Shown: positions 34,229-44,535, numbered from the stretch's first letter. The stretch: DNA of 64,000 nt from an uncultured Prevotellaceae bacterium (GCA_902779455.1 CACZBS010000002.1:244687-308686); one strand, 5' to 3'. Notes: generated by a model from the sequence alone, not told the origin. Numbers and translations: made by a program.

Positions 34229-35576
34229 TGGTATGGTCAGGCTTATAATGGATAAACATGAAGGCGCGGTTCTGATGGCCGCCCTCGCCGACGCGCTCGA
34301 ACTTCAGCGGCGTCTGGACAGGCTGATAGCCGAACCGGCCGGCCGCTCCGTCGAAGTTGATGCCATATTTATGCAGTCCTCTGAGGAAGAAGAGGGCGTG
34401 GTCGAATCCTGTCAGCGCAAAGCGAGGCAGCGACAACATCATGTCCTGACGGAAGTTACGGCGATATTTCTGCTGCAGCCGCTCCGTCTGGGTCGACGCC
34501 AGGTTGGTGTAGAACGTCGTTGGGATGTAGACGTTGTAGCGATAGAAATTCGTCAGCTGATACTGGTTCAGATAAATCATCCACTCCGGATAGCCGAACA
34601 GGGCCAGCTGCACCTCCGGATGATGGGCGATGAGGGCGCTGAGCTTGCCGAACGTGGCGTTGAGCTCCTGCGAGCGGGCCGTATTGAGCACCACCACGTT
34701 GGGCTTCTCCTTAACGAAGGCATTGGCAAACTGGGAGTCGGACGACTTCAGGCTTGTCAGGCTGTATGCCACGCCCCGCGACTCGTAGATCTTGCGCAGA
34801 GCCGTCGTGAAGGCGCCCTTGTTGCTGGTCGTGTCAGCGCAGTCGACAATGACGGGATGACAATCCTTGAACCAGTCGGCCACCCGTCGGGCCGTCGACT
34901 CGTTGAGCGAGCTCGGGGCCTGATACACCTGGAACATATAGGTATTATGGGCCAGCTGCGGCGCATTGATCGAGAAGGGGATCAAGAGCCGTATGTCGTG
35001 CTCGCTGATGAAGTCGGACAAGGGGCCGACGAACTTGGAATAGAGGGGTCCGATGATGAGGTCGCACTTGGCGGCGGCAGGGTCGGCCAGTGTCTTGTGG
35101 ATGTCGCCGTCCTCCGCCAGGTTCCATGCGTGGACGTCGACGGATATGCCTTCCTTCTTCAGCGAGTCGCAGGCCATCAGCACACCGCGGTAATACTCGA
35201 CCATCCTGCGCCCGTCGTTGTTCTGCCTATGAAGGGGAAGCATCACGCCCAAACGTATGGCGCGATTGCGGACATCGCTCCGCTTGCTCGCCGGCTGTGG
35301 CTCCTGACGCACGACGACAGGCTCCTGCGGAGCAGCCACCTGCTTGGCGGGAATGTTGACATAGCTGCCTTTCTTCAGCTTATAGTCAGGCGAATCCATG
35401 CCTGGATTAGCCTTCATGAGTTCTTCGACAGTGATGCCATAGTCGCGGGCAATCCCGTAGATGGTCTCTTTCTTCTTCACCTCGTGGGTCGTCGCCGTCT
35501 GGGCATCCGACGGAATGGCCGTCAGAAACATCAGCATGAGCAACAGCCACCAGCTTTTATAATGGGGTCTTATCAT
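34209..35576 (-). CDS. LysM protein with periplasmic-binding-protein-like domain
   Basis: 455 residues. Signal peptide (to about 25, AIPSDAQ), a LysM domain (HEVKKKETIYGIARDYGITVEELMKANPGM, about 31-75), a Pro/Gln-rich linker, then a type I periplasmic-binding fold (IRLGVMLPLHRQNNDGRRMVEYYRGVLMACDSLKKEG; CDLIIGPLYSKFVGPLSDFISEHDIRLLIPF). The architecture is like LpoA/PBP1-type regulators. LysM would anchor it to peptidoglycan, so a cell-wall sensing or synthase-activating role is possible but inferred. It is the first gene of the minus-strand cluster; a TACTTTTG box at 35602-35609 (minus) precedes it. Confidence 0.75.
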   Translation of the reverse strand: MIRPHYKSWWLLLMLMFLTAIPSDAQTATTHEVKKKETIYGIARDYGITVEELMKANPGMDSPDYKLKKGSYVNIPAKQVAAPQEPVVVRQEPQPASKRSDVRNRAIRLGVMLPLHRQNNDGRRMVEYYRGVLMACDSLKKEGISVDVHAWNLAEDGDIHKTLADPAAAKCDLIIGPLYSKFVGPLSDFISEHDIRLLIPFSINAPQLAHNTYMFQVYQAPSSLNESTARRVADWFKDCHPVIVDCADTTSNKGAFTTALRKIYESRGVAYSLTSLKSSDSQFANAFVKEKPNVVVLNTARSQELNATFGKLSALIAHHPEVQLALFGYPEWMIYLNQYQLTNFYRYNVYIPTTFYTNLASTQTERLQQKYRRNFRQDMMLSLPRFALTGFDHALFFLRGLHKYGINFDGAAGRFGYQPVQTPLKFERVGEGGHQNRAFMFIHYKPDHTIETVNY

Positions 35577-35601
35577 AAGTCATGTTTCTCGTTTTCGACC
35601 A

Positions 35602-35609
35602 CAAAAGTA
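35602..35609 (-). promoter_or_regulatory. -7 box of the LysM/barrel/POT/EEP cluster
   Basis: TACTTTTG on the minus strand, 25 nt before the start codon at 35576. Confidence 0.5.
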
Positions 35610-35688
35610 CAACAAAAAAATGAAATGCGTATCATTTTTCTGCATTTTTTTGGTTTCATCATGCTTTTCACGCTGCACCCCCGGAAAT

Positions 35689-35773
35689 AAAGCGGCACTT
35701 CTCCGTCCTCAAAGCGGCACTTCGATGACCTCAAAGCGCCGCTTCGCTGACCTCAAAGCGGTCCTTTGTTTTT
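35689..35773. repeat. Intergenic 22-nt-pitch repeat array 4 (cleanest copy)
   Basis: Four units start at 35689, 35711, 35733 and 35755 with an exact 22-nt pitch. Cores are AAAGCGGCACTT, AAAGCGGCACTT, AAAGCGCCGCTT and AAAGCGGTCCTT. Units 1-3 share the spacer end CCTC; units 2 and 3 share TGACCTC. All face the same way, so no strong hairpin is formed. It lies between two divergent promoters (35602-35609 minus and 35859-35866 plus), so it cannot be a terminator for either flanking gene. Confidence 0.85.
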
Positions 35774-35858
35774 CGCCGCAGACACCACCCGGATGAGGGT
35801 TCCAACGTTTATTAACCTTTTTTCCTGGACAAAAGTTGTGGTATTCGGGAAAAATGAG

Positions 35859-35866
35859 TAACTTTG
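35859..35866 (+). promoter_or_regulatory. -7 box of the CHU_C protein / uvrA operon
   Basis: TAACTTTG, 13 nt before ATG 35880. Confidence 0.65.
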
Positions 35867-35879
35867 CATTTTGAATCAA

Positions 35880-36605
35880 ATGCTGGCAACTATGAGACGA
35901 CTCGCAAGAATATTGACCACACTGATGGCGACAGCCTTCATCGGCCTCACTGGAGTGAAGGCTCAGGGAGTGGACCCGCAGGCCTACTATGTCGACGAAA
36001 AAGGCTTCGACCAGATTTCGAGAAACATTCCCGACGGCCAGGCGCCGCTCGACGTCACCTTCCGTTCCAACCCTACCAACATGGACGGCTATTCGCCCAG
36101 CTACGAATGGCACTTCCGCAAACTGGAGCCAAACGAGGGTTTCAGGGAGCTCTTCGTGCGCTATGAGGAGGACACGCAGTTCACCTTCAAGGAATCGGGC
36201 ACGTTCAACATCGTGCAGAAGACCCGTCTGGAGCAGGACGGAACGGAGCTCGACTCTGTGACCATCGTCATCTCGATAGCCGAGAGCAAGCTCGAGTTCC
36301 CCAACGCTCTGTCGCCCAACGACGACGGCCGCAACGACGTGCTCAAGGCCAAGGAAGGATGGAAGAGCATCGTCAGCTTCCATGCCATCATCGTCAACCG
36401 CTGGGGGCAGAAGCTCTACGAGTGGTTCGACCCTGCCGGCGAATGGGACGGCAAGTACAAGGGCCGCGTCGTGAAGGACGGCGTCTACTACCTTCAGGTG
36501 ATTGCCAAGGGCGCCGACGGCAAGGAGTATCACATCCGCAAGGACATCAATCTCATCAGTGGATTTACGGAAGGAGGGACGAACAGTGGCACAGAGCAAC
36601 CCTGA
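35880..36605 (+). CDS. Gliding motility-associated C-terminal domain (CHU_C) protein
   Basis: 241 residues from ATG 35880; a TTG three codons upstream lies too close to the promoter, and an internal ATG follows 4 codons later. Signal peptide (to about VKAQG), a PKD-like beta-sandwich (DVTFRSNPTNMDGYSPSYEWHF...), and a C-terminal CHU_C domain (FPNALSPNDDGRNDVLKA, FHAIIVNRWGQKLYEWFD, VVKDGVYYLQV). In Bacteroidetes, CHU_C-type domains are linked to type IX secretion and surface anchoring. Here the domain is short and is followed by an acidic tail. The uvrA start codon lies inside its 3' end. Confidence 0.8.
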   Translation: MLATMRRLARILTTLMATAFIGLTGVKAQGVDPQAYYVDEKGFDQISRNIPDGQAPLDVTFRSNPTNMDGYSPSYEWHFRKLEPNEGFRELFVRYEEDTQFTFKESGTFNIVQKTRLEQDGTELDSVTIVISIAESKLEFPNALSPNDDGRNDVLKAKEGWKSIVSFHAIIVNRWGQKLYEWFDPAGEWDGKYKGRVVKDGVYYLQVIAKGADGKEYHIRKDINLISGFTEGGTNSGTEQP

Positions 36606-39438
36606 AGCCAAGATCAACGTCTACGGTGCGCGCGTACATAATCTAAAAAATATAGACGTCGAGATACCGCGCCAGTCGCTCACCGTCATCACCGGACTGA
36701 GCGGAAGCGGCAAGTCGTCGCTCGCCTTCGACACCATCTTTGCCGAAGGACAGCGCCGATATATCGAGACTTTCTCTGCCTACGCACGCAACTTCCTGGG
36801 CGGCATGGAGCGCCCTGACGTCGACAAGATCACGGGTCTCTCGCCCGTCATCAGCATCGAGCAGAAGACCACCAACAAGAATCCGCGCTCGACGGTCGGC
36901 ACGACGACTGAGGTCTACGACTACATGCGTCTGCTCTTCGCACGAGCCGGACGGGCCTACAGCTACATGACAGGCGAGCCGATGGTGAAATACACTGAGG
37001 AGCGCGTCGTCGAGATGATACAGAGCGACTACGTAGGCCGCAAGATCCTGATCCTGGCGCCCCTCGTGCGCAGCCGCAAAGGCCACTATCGCGAGCTCTT
37101 CGAGTCGATGCGGCGCAAGGGCTACCTGACCATGCGCGTCGACGGCGAGATTGTAGAGATCACGCGCGGCATGAAGGTCGACCGCTATAAGAACCACAAC
37201 ATCGAGGTGGTCGTCGACAAGATGATTCCTACGGGCGACGCTTCGGAACGGCTGAAGAAGTCGGTGGGCATCGCCATGAAGCAGGGCGAAGGTCTCATCA
37301 TGATTCTCGACCAAGAGACGGGCGAGGTGAAGCATTTCTCACGACGGCTGATGTGCCCCACCACAGGCATCTCCTATAGCGACCCCGCACCCAACAACTT
37401 CTCTTTCAATTCGCCGCAGGGGGCCTGTCCGCGCTGCAAGGGACTCGGAATCATCAACGAGATTGACCTCGGCAAAGTCATTCCCGATCGCCACCTGAGC
37501 ATCCACGACGGTGGAATCATTCCTTTAGGCAAATACAAGAACCAGCTGATTTTCTGGGAGATAGACGCCATACTAAAGAAGTATGAGTGTACGCTCAAGA
37601 CGCCTATCGAGGAACTGCCTGACGAGGCGATGACTGAGATACTCTACGGGTCGCTTGAGAACGTGCGCATCGACAAAGAGGTGGTGCACACGTCGACTGA
37701 CTATTTCGTCAGTTTCGACGGCATCATCAAATATCTCCGCGACGTGATGGAACGCGACGAGAGCAGCAACGGCCAGAAATGGGCCGACCAGTTTATGGCC
37801 GAATGTGAATGTCCTGAATGTCATGGACAAAGGCTCAACCGCGAGGCCTTGAGCTACAAGATTTGGGACAAGAACATCGCTGAGCTCTCAGCAATGGACA
37901 TCTCGGAGCTGCGCCAGTGGATCGACGAGGCGGAAAAGCATCTCGACAGCCAGCAAGCGCAGATTGCCGCTGAGATTCTCAAGGAGATCCGCACACGGCT
38001 CGACTTCCTGCTCGATGTGGGACTCGACTATCTGGCGCTGGGACGGCAGTCGGCCTCATTGTCTGGCGGCGAGAGCCAGCGCATCCGTCTGGCCACCCAG
38101 ATTGGCTCGCAGCTGGTCAATGTGCTCTACATCCTCGACGAGCCCAGCATCGGACTGCACCAGCGCGACAACGAGCGGCTCATCCACTCGCTCAAGGAGC
38201 TGCGCGACCTGGGCAACACGGTCATCGTCGTCGAGCACGACCGAGACATGATGCTGGCCGCCGACTATATCATCGACATTGGCCCGCGGGCCGGACGCAA
38301 GGGTGGCGAAGTCGTCTTCCAAGGCACCCCAAAGGACATGCTCAAGACGGACACCATCACCGCCCAGTATCTCAACGGTTCGGTGATCTGTGGCAGTGCC
38401 ACAGATGCCCCCCGCCGCAAAGGCAACGGCCACGCCATCACCATCCGAGGTGCTTCAGGCAACAACCTCAAGCACATCGACGCCACCTTCCCCCTGGGCG
38501 AGCTCATCGTCGTAACAGGCGTCAGCGGATCAGGCAAGTCAACCCTCATCAACGAAACGCTCCAGCCCATCCTCTCGCAGCACTTCTACCGCTCGCTGAA
38601 GCGGCCCATGCCTTATGACGCCGTTGAGGGACTGGAATATATAGATAAGGTGGTCAACGTCGACCAGTCGCCACTCGGACGTACGCCCCGCTCCAATCCT
38701 GCCACCTATACGGGCGTCTTCTCCGACATCCGCTCGCTCTTTGTCAATCTGCCTGAAGCCAAAATCCGCGGCTACAAGCCAGGACGCTTCTCGTTCAACG
38801 TCAAGGGTGGACGATGCGAGACTTGCGGCGGCAACGGCTATAAGACCATTGAGATGAACTTCCTGCCTGACATCCAGGTGCCCTGCGAGGAGTGTCATGG
38901 CAAACGCTATAACCGCGAGACGCTCGAGGTGCGCTACAAGGGCAAATCCATTGCCGACGTGCTCGACATGACGATCAATCAGGCCGTCGAGTTCTTTGAG
39001 AACGTGCCTGACATCCTGCGAAAGATCAAGACCATCCAGGAGGTAGGACTCGGCTATATCAAGCTCGGCCAGCCCTCGACCACACTAAGTGGCGGCGAGA
39101 GCCAGCGCGTCAAGCTCGCCACAGAGCTGTCGAAGCGCGACACTGGCAAGACGCTCTATATCCTCGACGAGCCCACCACAGGACTTCACTTCGAGGACAT
39201 CCGCATCCTGATGCAGGTGCTGCAAAAACTCGTCGACCGCGGCAACACCGTGATTATCATCGAGCACAACATGGATGTCATCTGTCAGGCCGACCACATC
39301 ATCGACATGGGGCCGGAAGGCGGAAGGCACGGCGGAACCATTCTCAGCACAGGTACGCCCGAGGAAGTGGCAAAGAGCAAAAAAGGCTATACGCCGCGTT
39401 TCCTGCGCGAAGAACTAAAGAGGAATATGAAAAAATAG
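36586..39438 (+). CDS. uvrA: Excinuclease ABC subunit A (UvrA)
   Basis: 950 residues from GTG 36586, preceded by GGAGGGAC, a purine-rich stretch that may serve as ribosome-binding site, and overlapping the preceding gene by 20 nt. It has two ABC modules: Walker [10 protein letters not shown] (37-45) and GVSGSGKST; signatures [14 protein letters not shown] and [14 protein letters not shown]; Walker [13 protein letters not shown] and [12 protein letters not shown]. Zinc modules are CPRCKGLG and CETCGGNG...[10 protein letters not shown]. It recognises DNA damage with UvrB in nucleotide excision repair. Co-transcription with a secreted CHU_C gene is unusual but follows from the overlap. Confidence 0.95.
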   Translation: MAQSNPEAKINVYGARVHNLKNIDVEIPRQSLTVITGLSGSGKSSLAFDTIFAEGQRRYIETFSAYARNFLGGMERPDVDKITGLSPVISIEQKTTNKNPRSTVGTTTEVYDYMRLLFARAGRAYSYMTGEPMVKYTEERVVEMIQSDYVGRKILILAPLVRSRKGHYRELFESMRRKGYLTMRVDGEIVEITRGMKVDRYKNHNIEVVVDKMIPTGDASERLKKSVGIAMKQGEGLIMILDQETGEVKHFSRRLMCPTTGISYSDPAPNNFSFNSPQGACPRCKGLGIINEIDLGKVIPDRHLSIHDGGIIPLGKYKNQLIFWEIDAILKKYECTLKTPIEELPDEAMTEILYGSLENVRIDKEVVHTSTDYFVSFDGIIKYLRDVMERDESSNGQKWADQFMAECECPECHGQRLNREALSYKIWDKNIAELSAMDISELRQWIDEAEKHLDSQQAQIAAEILKEIRTRLDFLLDVGLDYLALGRQSASLSGGESQRIRLATQIGSQLVNVLYILDEPSIGLHQRDNERLIHSLKELRDLGNTVIVVEHDRDMMLAADYIIDIGPRAGRKGGEVVFQGTPKDMLKTDTITAQYLNGSVICGSATDAPRRKGNGHAITIRGASGNNLKHIDATFPLGELIVVTGVSGSGKSTLINETLQPILSQHFYRSLKRPMPYDAVEGLEYIDKVVNVDQSPLGRTPRSNPATYTGVFSDIRSLFVNLPEAKIRGYKPGRFSFNVKGGRCETCGGNGYKTIEMNFLPDIQVPCEECHGKRYNRETLEVRYKGKSIADVLDMTINQAVEFFENVPDILRKIKTIQEVGLGYIKLGQPSTTLSGGESQRVKLATELSKRDTGKTLYILDEPTTGLHFEDIRILMQVLQKLVDRGNTVIIIEHNMDVICQADHIIDMGPEGGRHGGTILSTGTPEEVAKSKKGYTPRFLREELKRNMKK

Positions 39439-39491
39439 TTAATTGTGGGGCCGTTTTGCCAACTCGGCTTTGCAATTCAAATATTTTGTTG

Positions 39492-39499
39492 TACCTTTG
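39492..39499 (+). promoter_or_regulatory. -7 box of the AAA_14 ATPase gene
   Basis: TACCTTTG, 29 nt before ATG 39529. Confidence 0.65.
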
Positions 39500-39528
39500 C
39501 AGATGTTTTAAAACAAATCCAGCAAAGA

Positions 39529-40716
39529 ATGGAAGCTTTTTTCAGGACACACCGCTATTTGGTAGAGCATACTAATGCCCCAGTCCGTCGCAACCTTATG
39601 GACGAGATCGACTGGAGCGACCGCTTGATTGGCATCAAGGGAACGCGCGGCGTGGGAAAGACAACCTTCCTTCTGCAATATGCCAAAGAGCATTTCGATA
39701 CGAACGACCGCCAATGCCTCTACATCAACATGAACAACTTCTACTTCCAGGGGCGCGGCATTGCAGACTTTGCAGGCGAATTCTATCACAAAGGCGGCCG
39801 CGTGCTGCTCATCGACCAAGTGTTTAAACAGCCCAACTGGTCGAAGGAACTGCGCCGATGCTACGACGAACACCCCGGACTGAAGATTGTCTTCACTGGT
39901 TCAAGCGTCATGCGACTGAAGGAGGAGAATCCAGAACTCAACGGCATCGTCAAATCCTACAATCTGCGCGGATTCTCGTTCCGCGAATTCGTCAACTTGC
40001 TGACGGGAAACGACTTCCATGCTTATTCTCTCGAGGAAATCCTCACTGACCACGAGCACATCGTCAAGCAAATTCTGCCTAAGGTCTCGCCGAGTCGATT
40101 CTTTCAGGACTACATCCACCACGGTTTCTATCCTTTCTTCCAGGAACATCGCAACTACTCAGAGAATCTGCTCAAGACCATGAACATGATGACGGAGATG
40201 GACATCCTGATCATCAAGCAGATTGAGGTCAACTTCCTCACAAAGATCAAGAAGCTGTTCTATCAGCTGGCTGAAGAGGGTCCCAAGGCGCCCAACGTCT
40301 CACAGCTGGCACTGGACATCGAGACGAGCCGGGCCACAGTGATGAACTACATCAAATATCTGACTGACGCCCGACTGATCAACATGATCTACCCGATCGG
40401 CGAGGAATTCCCGAAAAAGCCCTCGAAGGTGATGCTCCACAACTCGAACCTGCTCTACGCCATCTACCCCATCCATGTGGAGAAACAGACGGCCATGGAG
40501 ACTTTCTTCGTCAATTCGTTGTGGAAAGACCATAAGGTCAATCAATCACCACGCGAGCAGTTCTACATCGTAGACGAACATCTGAAGTTCCGCATCTGCG
40601 ACGCCAGTGCGGCTAATAAAATAAGGTATTCACCTGACACGATTTATGCCCGATACAATACGGAGATCGGAAAAGAAAATCTCATACCCTTGTGGCTATT
40701 AGGTTTTCTCTATTGA
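39529..40716 (+). CDS. AAA_14/DUF4143-type ATPase
   Basis: 395 residues. An N-terminal P-loop domain (IGIKGTRGVGKTTFLLQYA, Walker A GTRGVGKT at about 37-44) is followed by a Walker B strand reading VLLIDQVFKQPNW, where the usual DE is DQ, then the sensor IVFTGSSVMRLKE. The C-terminal half holds a winged-helix DUF4143-like part (VSQLALDIETSRATVMNYIKYLTDARLI). Such proteins are widespread in Bacteroidales; their role is unclear. The Glu-to-Gln change predicts slow ATP hydrolysis. Start at ATG 39529 because the upstream frame crosses the promoter. Confidence 0.8.
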   Translation: MEAFFRTHRYLVEHTNAPVRRNLMDEIDWSDRLIGIKGTRGVGKTTFLLQYAKEHFDTNDRQCLYINMNNFYFQGRGIADFAGEFYHKGGRVLLIDQVFKQPNWSKELRRCYDEHPGLKIVFTGSSVMRLKEENPELNGIVKSYNLRGFSFREFVNLLTGNDFHAYSLEEILTDHEHIVKQILPKVSPSRFFQDYIHHGFYPFFQEHRNYSENLLKTMNMMTEMDILIIKQIEVNFLTKIKKLFYQLAEEGPKAPNVSQLALDIETSRATVMNYIKYLTDARLINMIYPIGEEFPKKPSKVMLHNSNLLYAIYPIHVEKQTAMETFFVNSLWKDHKVNQSPREQFYIVDEHLKFRICDASAANKIRYSPDTIYARYNTEIGKENLIPLWLLGFLY

Positions 40717-40760
40717 ACACATCAAATTTAAGGTATTATACATTTTACTAAACAAAACAA

Positions 40761-43700
40761 ATGGCAAAAGAAAAGAAATTTATCACCTGTGATGGTAACG
40801 AGGCTGCGGCTCACGTGAGCTATATGTTCTCGGAGGTAGCTGCTATCTATCCCATCACCCCGAGCTCGCCTATGGCCGAGCACGTTGACGAGTGGGCTGC
40901 CCGCGGCCGTAAGAACCTGTGGGGCCAGACCGTAAGTGTGCAGGAGATGCAGTCGGAGGCTGGTGCTGCTGGTGCCGTTCACGGCTCGCTGCAGGCTGGT
41001 GCCCTGACCACCACCTTCACCGCTTCGCAGGGTCTGCTGCTCATGATTCCTAACATGTACAAGATTGCAGGTGAGCTGATCCCCTGCGTGTTCGACGTTT
41101 CTGCACGTACGCTGGCTTCTCACTCTCTCTGTATCTTCGGCGACCACCAGGACGTGATGGCTTGCCGCCAGACTGGTTTCGCTATGCTGTGCGAAGGCTC
41201 TGTGCAGGAGGTTATGGACATGACCGCCGCTGCTCACCTGGCATCGCTCGAGACCTGCGTGCCGTTCGTCAACTTCTTCGACGGTTTCCGCACCTCTCAC
41301 GAGTATCACAAGATCGAGCTGCTCGACCAGGAGGATGTCCGTCCTCTCGTCAAGGAAGAGTACATCAAGCGCTTCCGTGACCGTGCCATGTCGCCTGAGC
41401 GTCCTATCACCCGTGGTACTGCTGAGAACCCCGAGACCTTCTTCACACACCGTGAGGCTTGCAACCCCTACTACGATGCAGTGCCCGAGGTGGTTGAGAA
41501 GTATCTGGGTGAGCTTTCTAAGATTACCGGTCGTGAGTATCACCTCTTCTCTTACTACGGAGCCGAGGATGCCGACCGCATGATTATCCTCATGGGTTCG
41601 GCTACCGACGCTGCCCGCGAGGCTATCGACTACCTGAACGCCAACGGCCAGAAGGTGGGTATGATCAGTGTTCACCTCTATCGTCCGTTCTCAGTGAAGC
41701 ACCTGCTGGCTGCTGTTCCCAAGAGCGTGAAGAAGATTGCCGTTCTGGACCGCACTAAGGAGCCTGGCGCCAACGGTGAGCCTCTGTACCTCGACGTGAA
41801 GGATGCCTTCTACGATGTAGAGGATCGTCCTGTCATCGTTGGTGGCCGTTACGGTCTCGGTTCTCACGACACCACTCCCGCTCAGATCATCAGCGTGTTC
41901 AACAACCTCGCTATGCCCGAGCCAAAGAACCACTTCACCATCGGTATCGTCGACGACGTCACCTTCACCTCGCTGCCCGAGGTTGAGGAGATTGCCCTTG
42001 GTGGTGCCGGCATGTTCCAGGCTAAGTTCTATGGTCTGGGTGCCGACGGTACCGTGGGTGCTAACAAGAACTCTGTGAAGATCATCGGCGACAACACCGA
42101 CAAGTACTGCCAGGCTTACTTCTCTTACGACTCAAAGAAGTCGGGCGGTTTCACCTGCTCGCACCTGCGCTTCGGCGACACGCCCATCCGCTCTACCTAT
42201 CTGGTGACCACGCCTAACTTCGTGGCTTGCCACGTGCAGGCTTACCTCCACATGTACGATGTCACCCGTGGCCTGCAGAAGAACGGCACGTTCCTGCTGA
42301 ACACCATCTTCGACGATGCTGAGCTGGAGAAGTTCATGCCTAACAAGGTAAAGCGCTACTTTGCTCAGAACAACATCACCGTATATACCATCAACGCTAC
42401 TAAGATTGCACAGGAGATTGGTCTGGGCAACCGCACCAACACCATCCTGCAGTCAGCATTCTTCCGCATCACTGAGGTGATTCCCGTAGAGCTGGCTGTT
42501 GAGAAGATGAAGGCTGCTGCCCTGAAGTCTTACGGTGCCAAGGGTCAGGACGTGGTTGACAAGAACTACGCTGCTATCGACCGCGGTGGTGAGTACAAGA
42601 AGTTTGAGGTGAAGGCTGAGTGGGCTAACCTCGCTGACGACGCTGAGAAGCAGGACGACGCTCCCGCATTCGTCAAGGAGCTCGTTCGTCCTATCAACGC
42701 TCAGGCCGGTGACCTGCTGAAGGTTTCTGACTTCGTGAAGCACGGCACTGTTGACGGTTCTTGGGAGGTTGGTACTGCCGCTTACGAGAAGCGCGGTGTG
42801 GAGGCCTTCGTTCCGATGTGGAACAAGGACAACTGTATCCAGTGTAACCAGTGTGCTTACATCTGTCCTCACGCTGCCATCCGTCCGTTCGTTCTCACCG
42901 ACGAGGAACTGGCTGGCTTCGACGGTCTGGAGACCCTCGAGATGAAGGCTCCCGCCGCCATGAAGGGCATGCATTTCGTCATCGAGCCTTCAGTCCTCGA
43001 CTGTCTGGGTTGCGGCAACTGCGCCGACATCTGCCCGGGCAACCCGAAGCTGGGCAAGGCCCTCACGATGGTTCCCTTCAACCCCGATGCAGAGGATATG
43101 AAGAAGATGGCTGCCGACTGGGACAAGCTGGTTAAGGTTCCTTCTAAGCAGCACCTCGTCGACATCCGCTCGAACGTCAAGAACTCTCAGTTCGCTCAGC
43201 CGCTGTTCGAATTCTCGGGCGCTTGCTCGGGTTGCGGTGAGACGCCGTATGTCAAGCTGATTTCTCAGCTCTTCGGTGACCGTCAGATGATTGCCAACGC
43301 TACCGGTTGCTCGTCTATCTACTCTGCCTCTATCCCCTCTACGCCTTACACCAAGAACGAGAAGGGTCAGGGCCCATGCTTCAACAACTCCCTGTTCGAG
43401 GACTTCTGCGAGTTTGGTCTCGGCATGCAGCTCGGCCACAAGAAGATGCGCGGCGTGCTGCGCGAGAAGGCTGAGGAGCTGGTCAAGACCACAGCCTTCG
43501 ACTGGATGCGCGAGGCCACACAGAAGTGGCTCGACACCTACGATGACTCCGCCGCCAACCGTCTGGCTACCGACGAGTTTATCGCAGCTCTCGAGAAGGC
43601 CATCCTGCCCATCGACGGTGCCATTGAGTTCTGGCAGGGCAAGGGCATCGAGCTGTATGGTGCCGAGGTGGCCGCACAGAAACTGAAGGAGGCCCAGGAG

Positions 43701-44459
43701 GCCAAGGCTGCCGGCAGCCCCATCTGCCCCTGCCGCGGCTGCGCACTCGAAAGCCAGCTCCTCGAAGGCAAGGCACATCTGGCTAAGCGCTCACAGTGGA
43801 TCATCGGTGGCGACGGTGCCTCTTACGACATCGGCTACGGCGGTCTCGACCACGTCATCGCATCTGGCGAGGACGTCAACATCCTCGTGCTCGATACTGA
43901 GGTTTACTCGAACACCGGTGGTCAGGCCTCTAAGGCTACGCCGCTCGGCGCTATCGCTCAGTTCGCAGCCCAGGGTAAGCGCATCCGCAAGAAGGACCTC
44001 GGCATGATTGCCACCACCTACGGCTACGTCTACGTCGCTCAGATTGCAATGGGTGCTGACCACGCTCAGACCCTGAAGGCTATCCGCGAGGCCGAGGCTT
44101 GGCACGGACCTTCAATCGTCATCGCCTACGCTCCCTGTATCAACCACGGTCTGAAGGCCAAGGGCGGTATGGGCAAGAGCCAGGCCGAGGAGAAGAAGGC
44201 CGTCGAGTGCGGCTACTGGCACCTGTGGCGCTACAATCCCGCTCTGGCCGAGGAAGGCAAGAACCCGTTCACCCTCGACTCCAAGGAGCCGAACTGGGCT
44301 AACTTCCACGATTTCCTCCTCGGCGAGGTCCGCTACCTCTCCGTCAAGAAGGCTTATCCCGACGAGGCCGAGGAGCTCTTCGCCGAGGCCCAGAAGATGG
44401 CCCAGCTCCGCTACAAGACCTACGTCCGCAAGACGCAGGAGGATTGGAACCAGGAGTAA
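40761..44459 (+). CDS. nifJ: Pyruvate:ferredoxin (flavodoxin) oxidoreductase
   Basis: 1232 residues, a single-chain PFOR. Domain order: pyruvate-binding (YPITPSSPMAEHVDEWAARG) and transketolase-like domains, two 4Fe-4S motifs in the ferredoxin insert (CIQCNQCAYICPHA and CLGCGNCADICPG), and the TPP domain with a proximal-cluster cysteine (CSGCGETPYVKLISQLFGDR, GDGASYDIGYGGLDH, NTGGQASKATP). It makes acetyl-CoA, CO2 and reduced ferredoxin in anaerobic sugar fermentation. The gene uses many GCT, GGT and CGT codons, unlike its GC-rich neighbours, consistent with very high expression. Monocistronic, with a terminator at 44502-44535. Confidence 0.96.
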   Translation: MAKEKKFITCDGNEAAAHVSYMFSEVAAIYPITPSSPMAEHVDEWAARGRKNLWGQTVSVQEMQSEAGAAGAVHGSLQAGALTTTFTASQGLLLMIPNMYKIAGELIPCVFDVSARTLASHSLCIFGDHQDVMACRQTGFAMLCEGSVQEVMDMTAAAHLASLETCVPFVNFFDGFRTSHEYHKIELLDQEDVRPLVKEEYIKRFRDRAMSPERPITRGTAENPETFFTHREACNPYYDAVPEVVEKYLGELSKITGREYHLFSYYGAEDADRMIILMGSATDAAREAIDYLNANGQKVGMISVHLYRPFSVKHLLAAVPKSVKKIAVLDRTKEPGANGEPLYLDVKDAFYDVEDRPVIVGGRYGLGSHDTTPAQIISVFNNLAMPEPKNHFTIGIVDDVTFTSLPEVEEIALGGAGMFQAKFYGLGADGTVGANKNSVKIIGDNTDKYCQAYFSYDSKKSGGFTCSHLRFGDTPIRSTYLVTTPNFVACHVQAYLHMYDVTRGLQKNGTFLLNTIFDDAELEKFMPNKVKRYFAQNNITVYTINATKIAQEIGLGNRTNTILQSAFFRITEVIPVELAVEKMKAAALKSYGAKGQDVVDKNYAAIDRGGEYKKFEVKAEWANLADDAEKQDDAPAFVKELVRPINAQAGDLLKVSDFVKHGTVDGSWEVGTAAYEKRGVEAFVPMWNKDNCIQCNQCAYICPHAAIRPFVLTDEELAGFDGLETLEMKAPAAMKGMHFVIEPSVLDCLGCGNCADICPGNPKLGKALTMVPFNPDAEDMKKMAADWDKLVKVPSKQHLVDIRSNVKNSQFAQPLFEFSGACSGCGETPYVKLISQLFGDRQMIANATGCSSIYSASIPSTPYTKNEKGQGPCFNNSLFEDFCEFGLGMQLGHKKMRGVLREKAEELVKTTAFDWMREATQKWLDTYDDSAANRLATDEFIAALEKAILPIDGAIEFWQGKGIELYGAEVAAQKLKEAQEAKAAGSPICPCRGCALESQLLEGKAHLAKRSQWIIGGDGASYDIGYGGLDHVIASGEDVNILVLDTEVYSNTGGQASKATPLGAIAQFAAQGKRIRKKDLGMIATTYGYVYVAQIAMGADHAQTLKAIREAEAWHGPSIVIAYAPCINHGLKAKGGMGKSQAEEKKAVECGYWHLWRYNPALAEEGKNPFTLDSKEPNWANFHDFLLGEVRYLSVKKAYPDEAEELFAEAQKMAQLRYKTYVRKTQEDWNQE

Positions 44460-44501
44460 GCAGCATTTTTGAAAGATTCTATCGAATTCCATTTATAGCA
44501 G

Positions 44502-44535
44502 GTGGCGCATCCATGAAGGTGCGCCACTTGTTTTT
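44502..44535 (+). terminator. Terminator of nifJ
   Basis: GTGGCGCA (44502-44509) / TGCGCCAC (44520-44527) stem, then TTGTTTTTAT. Confidence 0.85.

Noticed and set aside
34104-35690. 528-residue open frame opposite the LysM gene
   Set aside because: Antisense shadow of two clear genes, and it would run through array 4's neighbourhood and a promoter; no motifs.
35689-35773. Possible CRISPR array
   Set aside because: Cores are only about 12 nt, spacers about 10 nt and partly shared, cores flip orientation in other arrays, and no cas gene is nearby.
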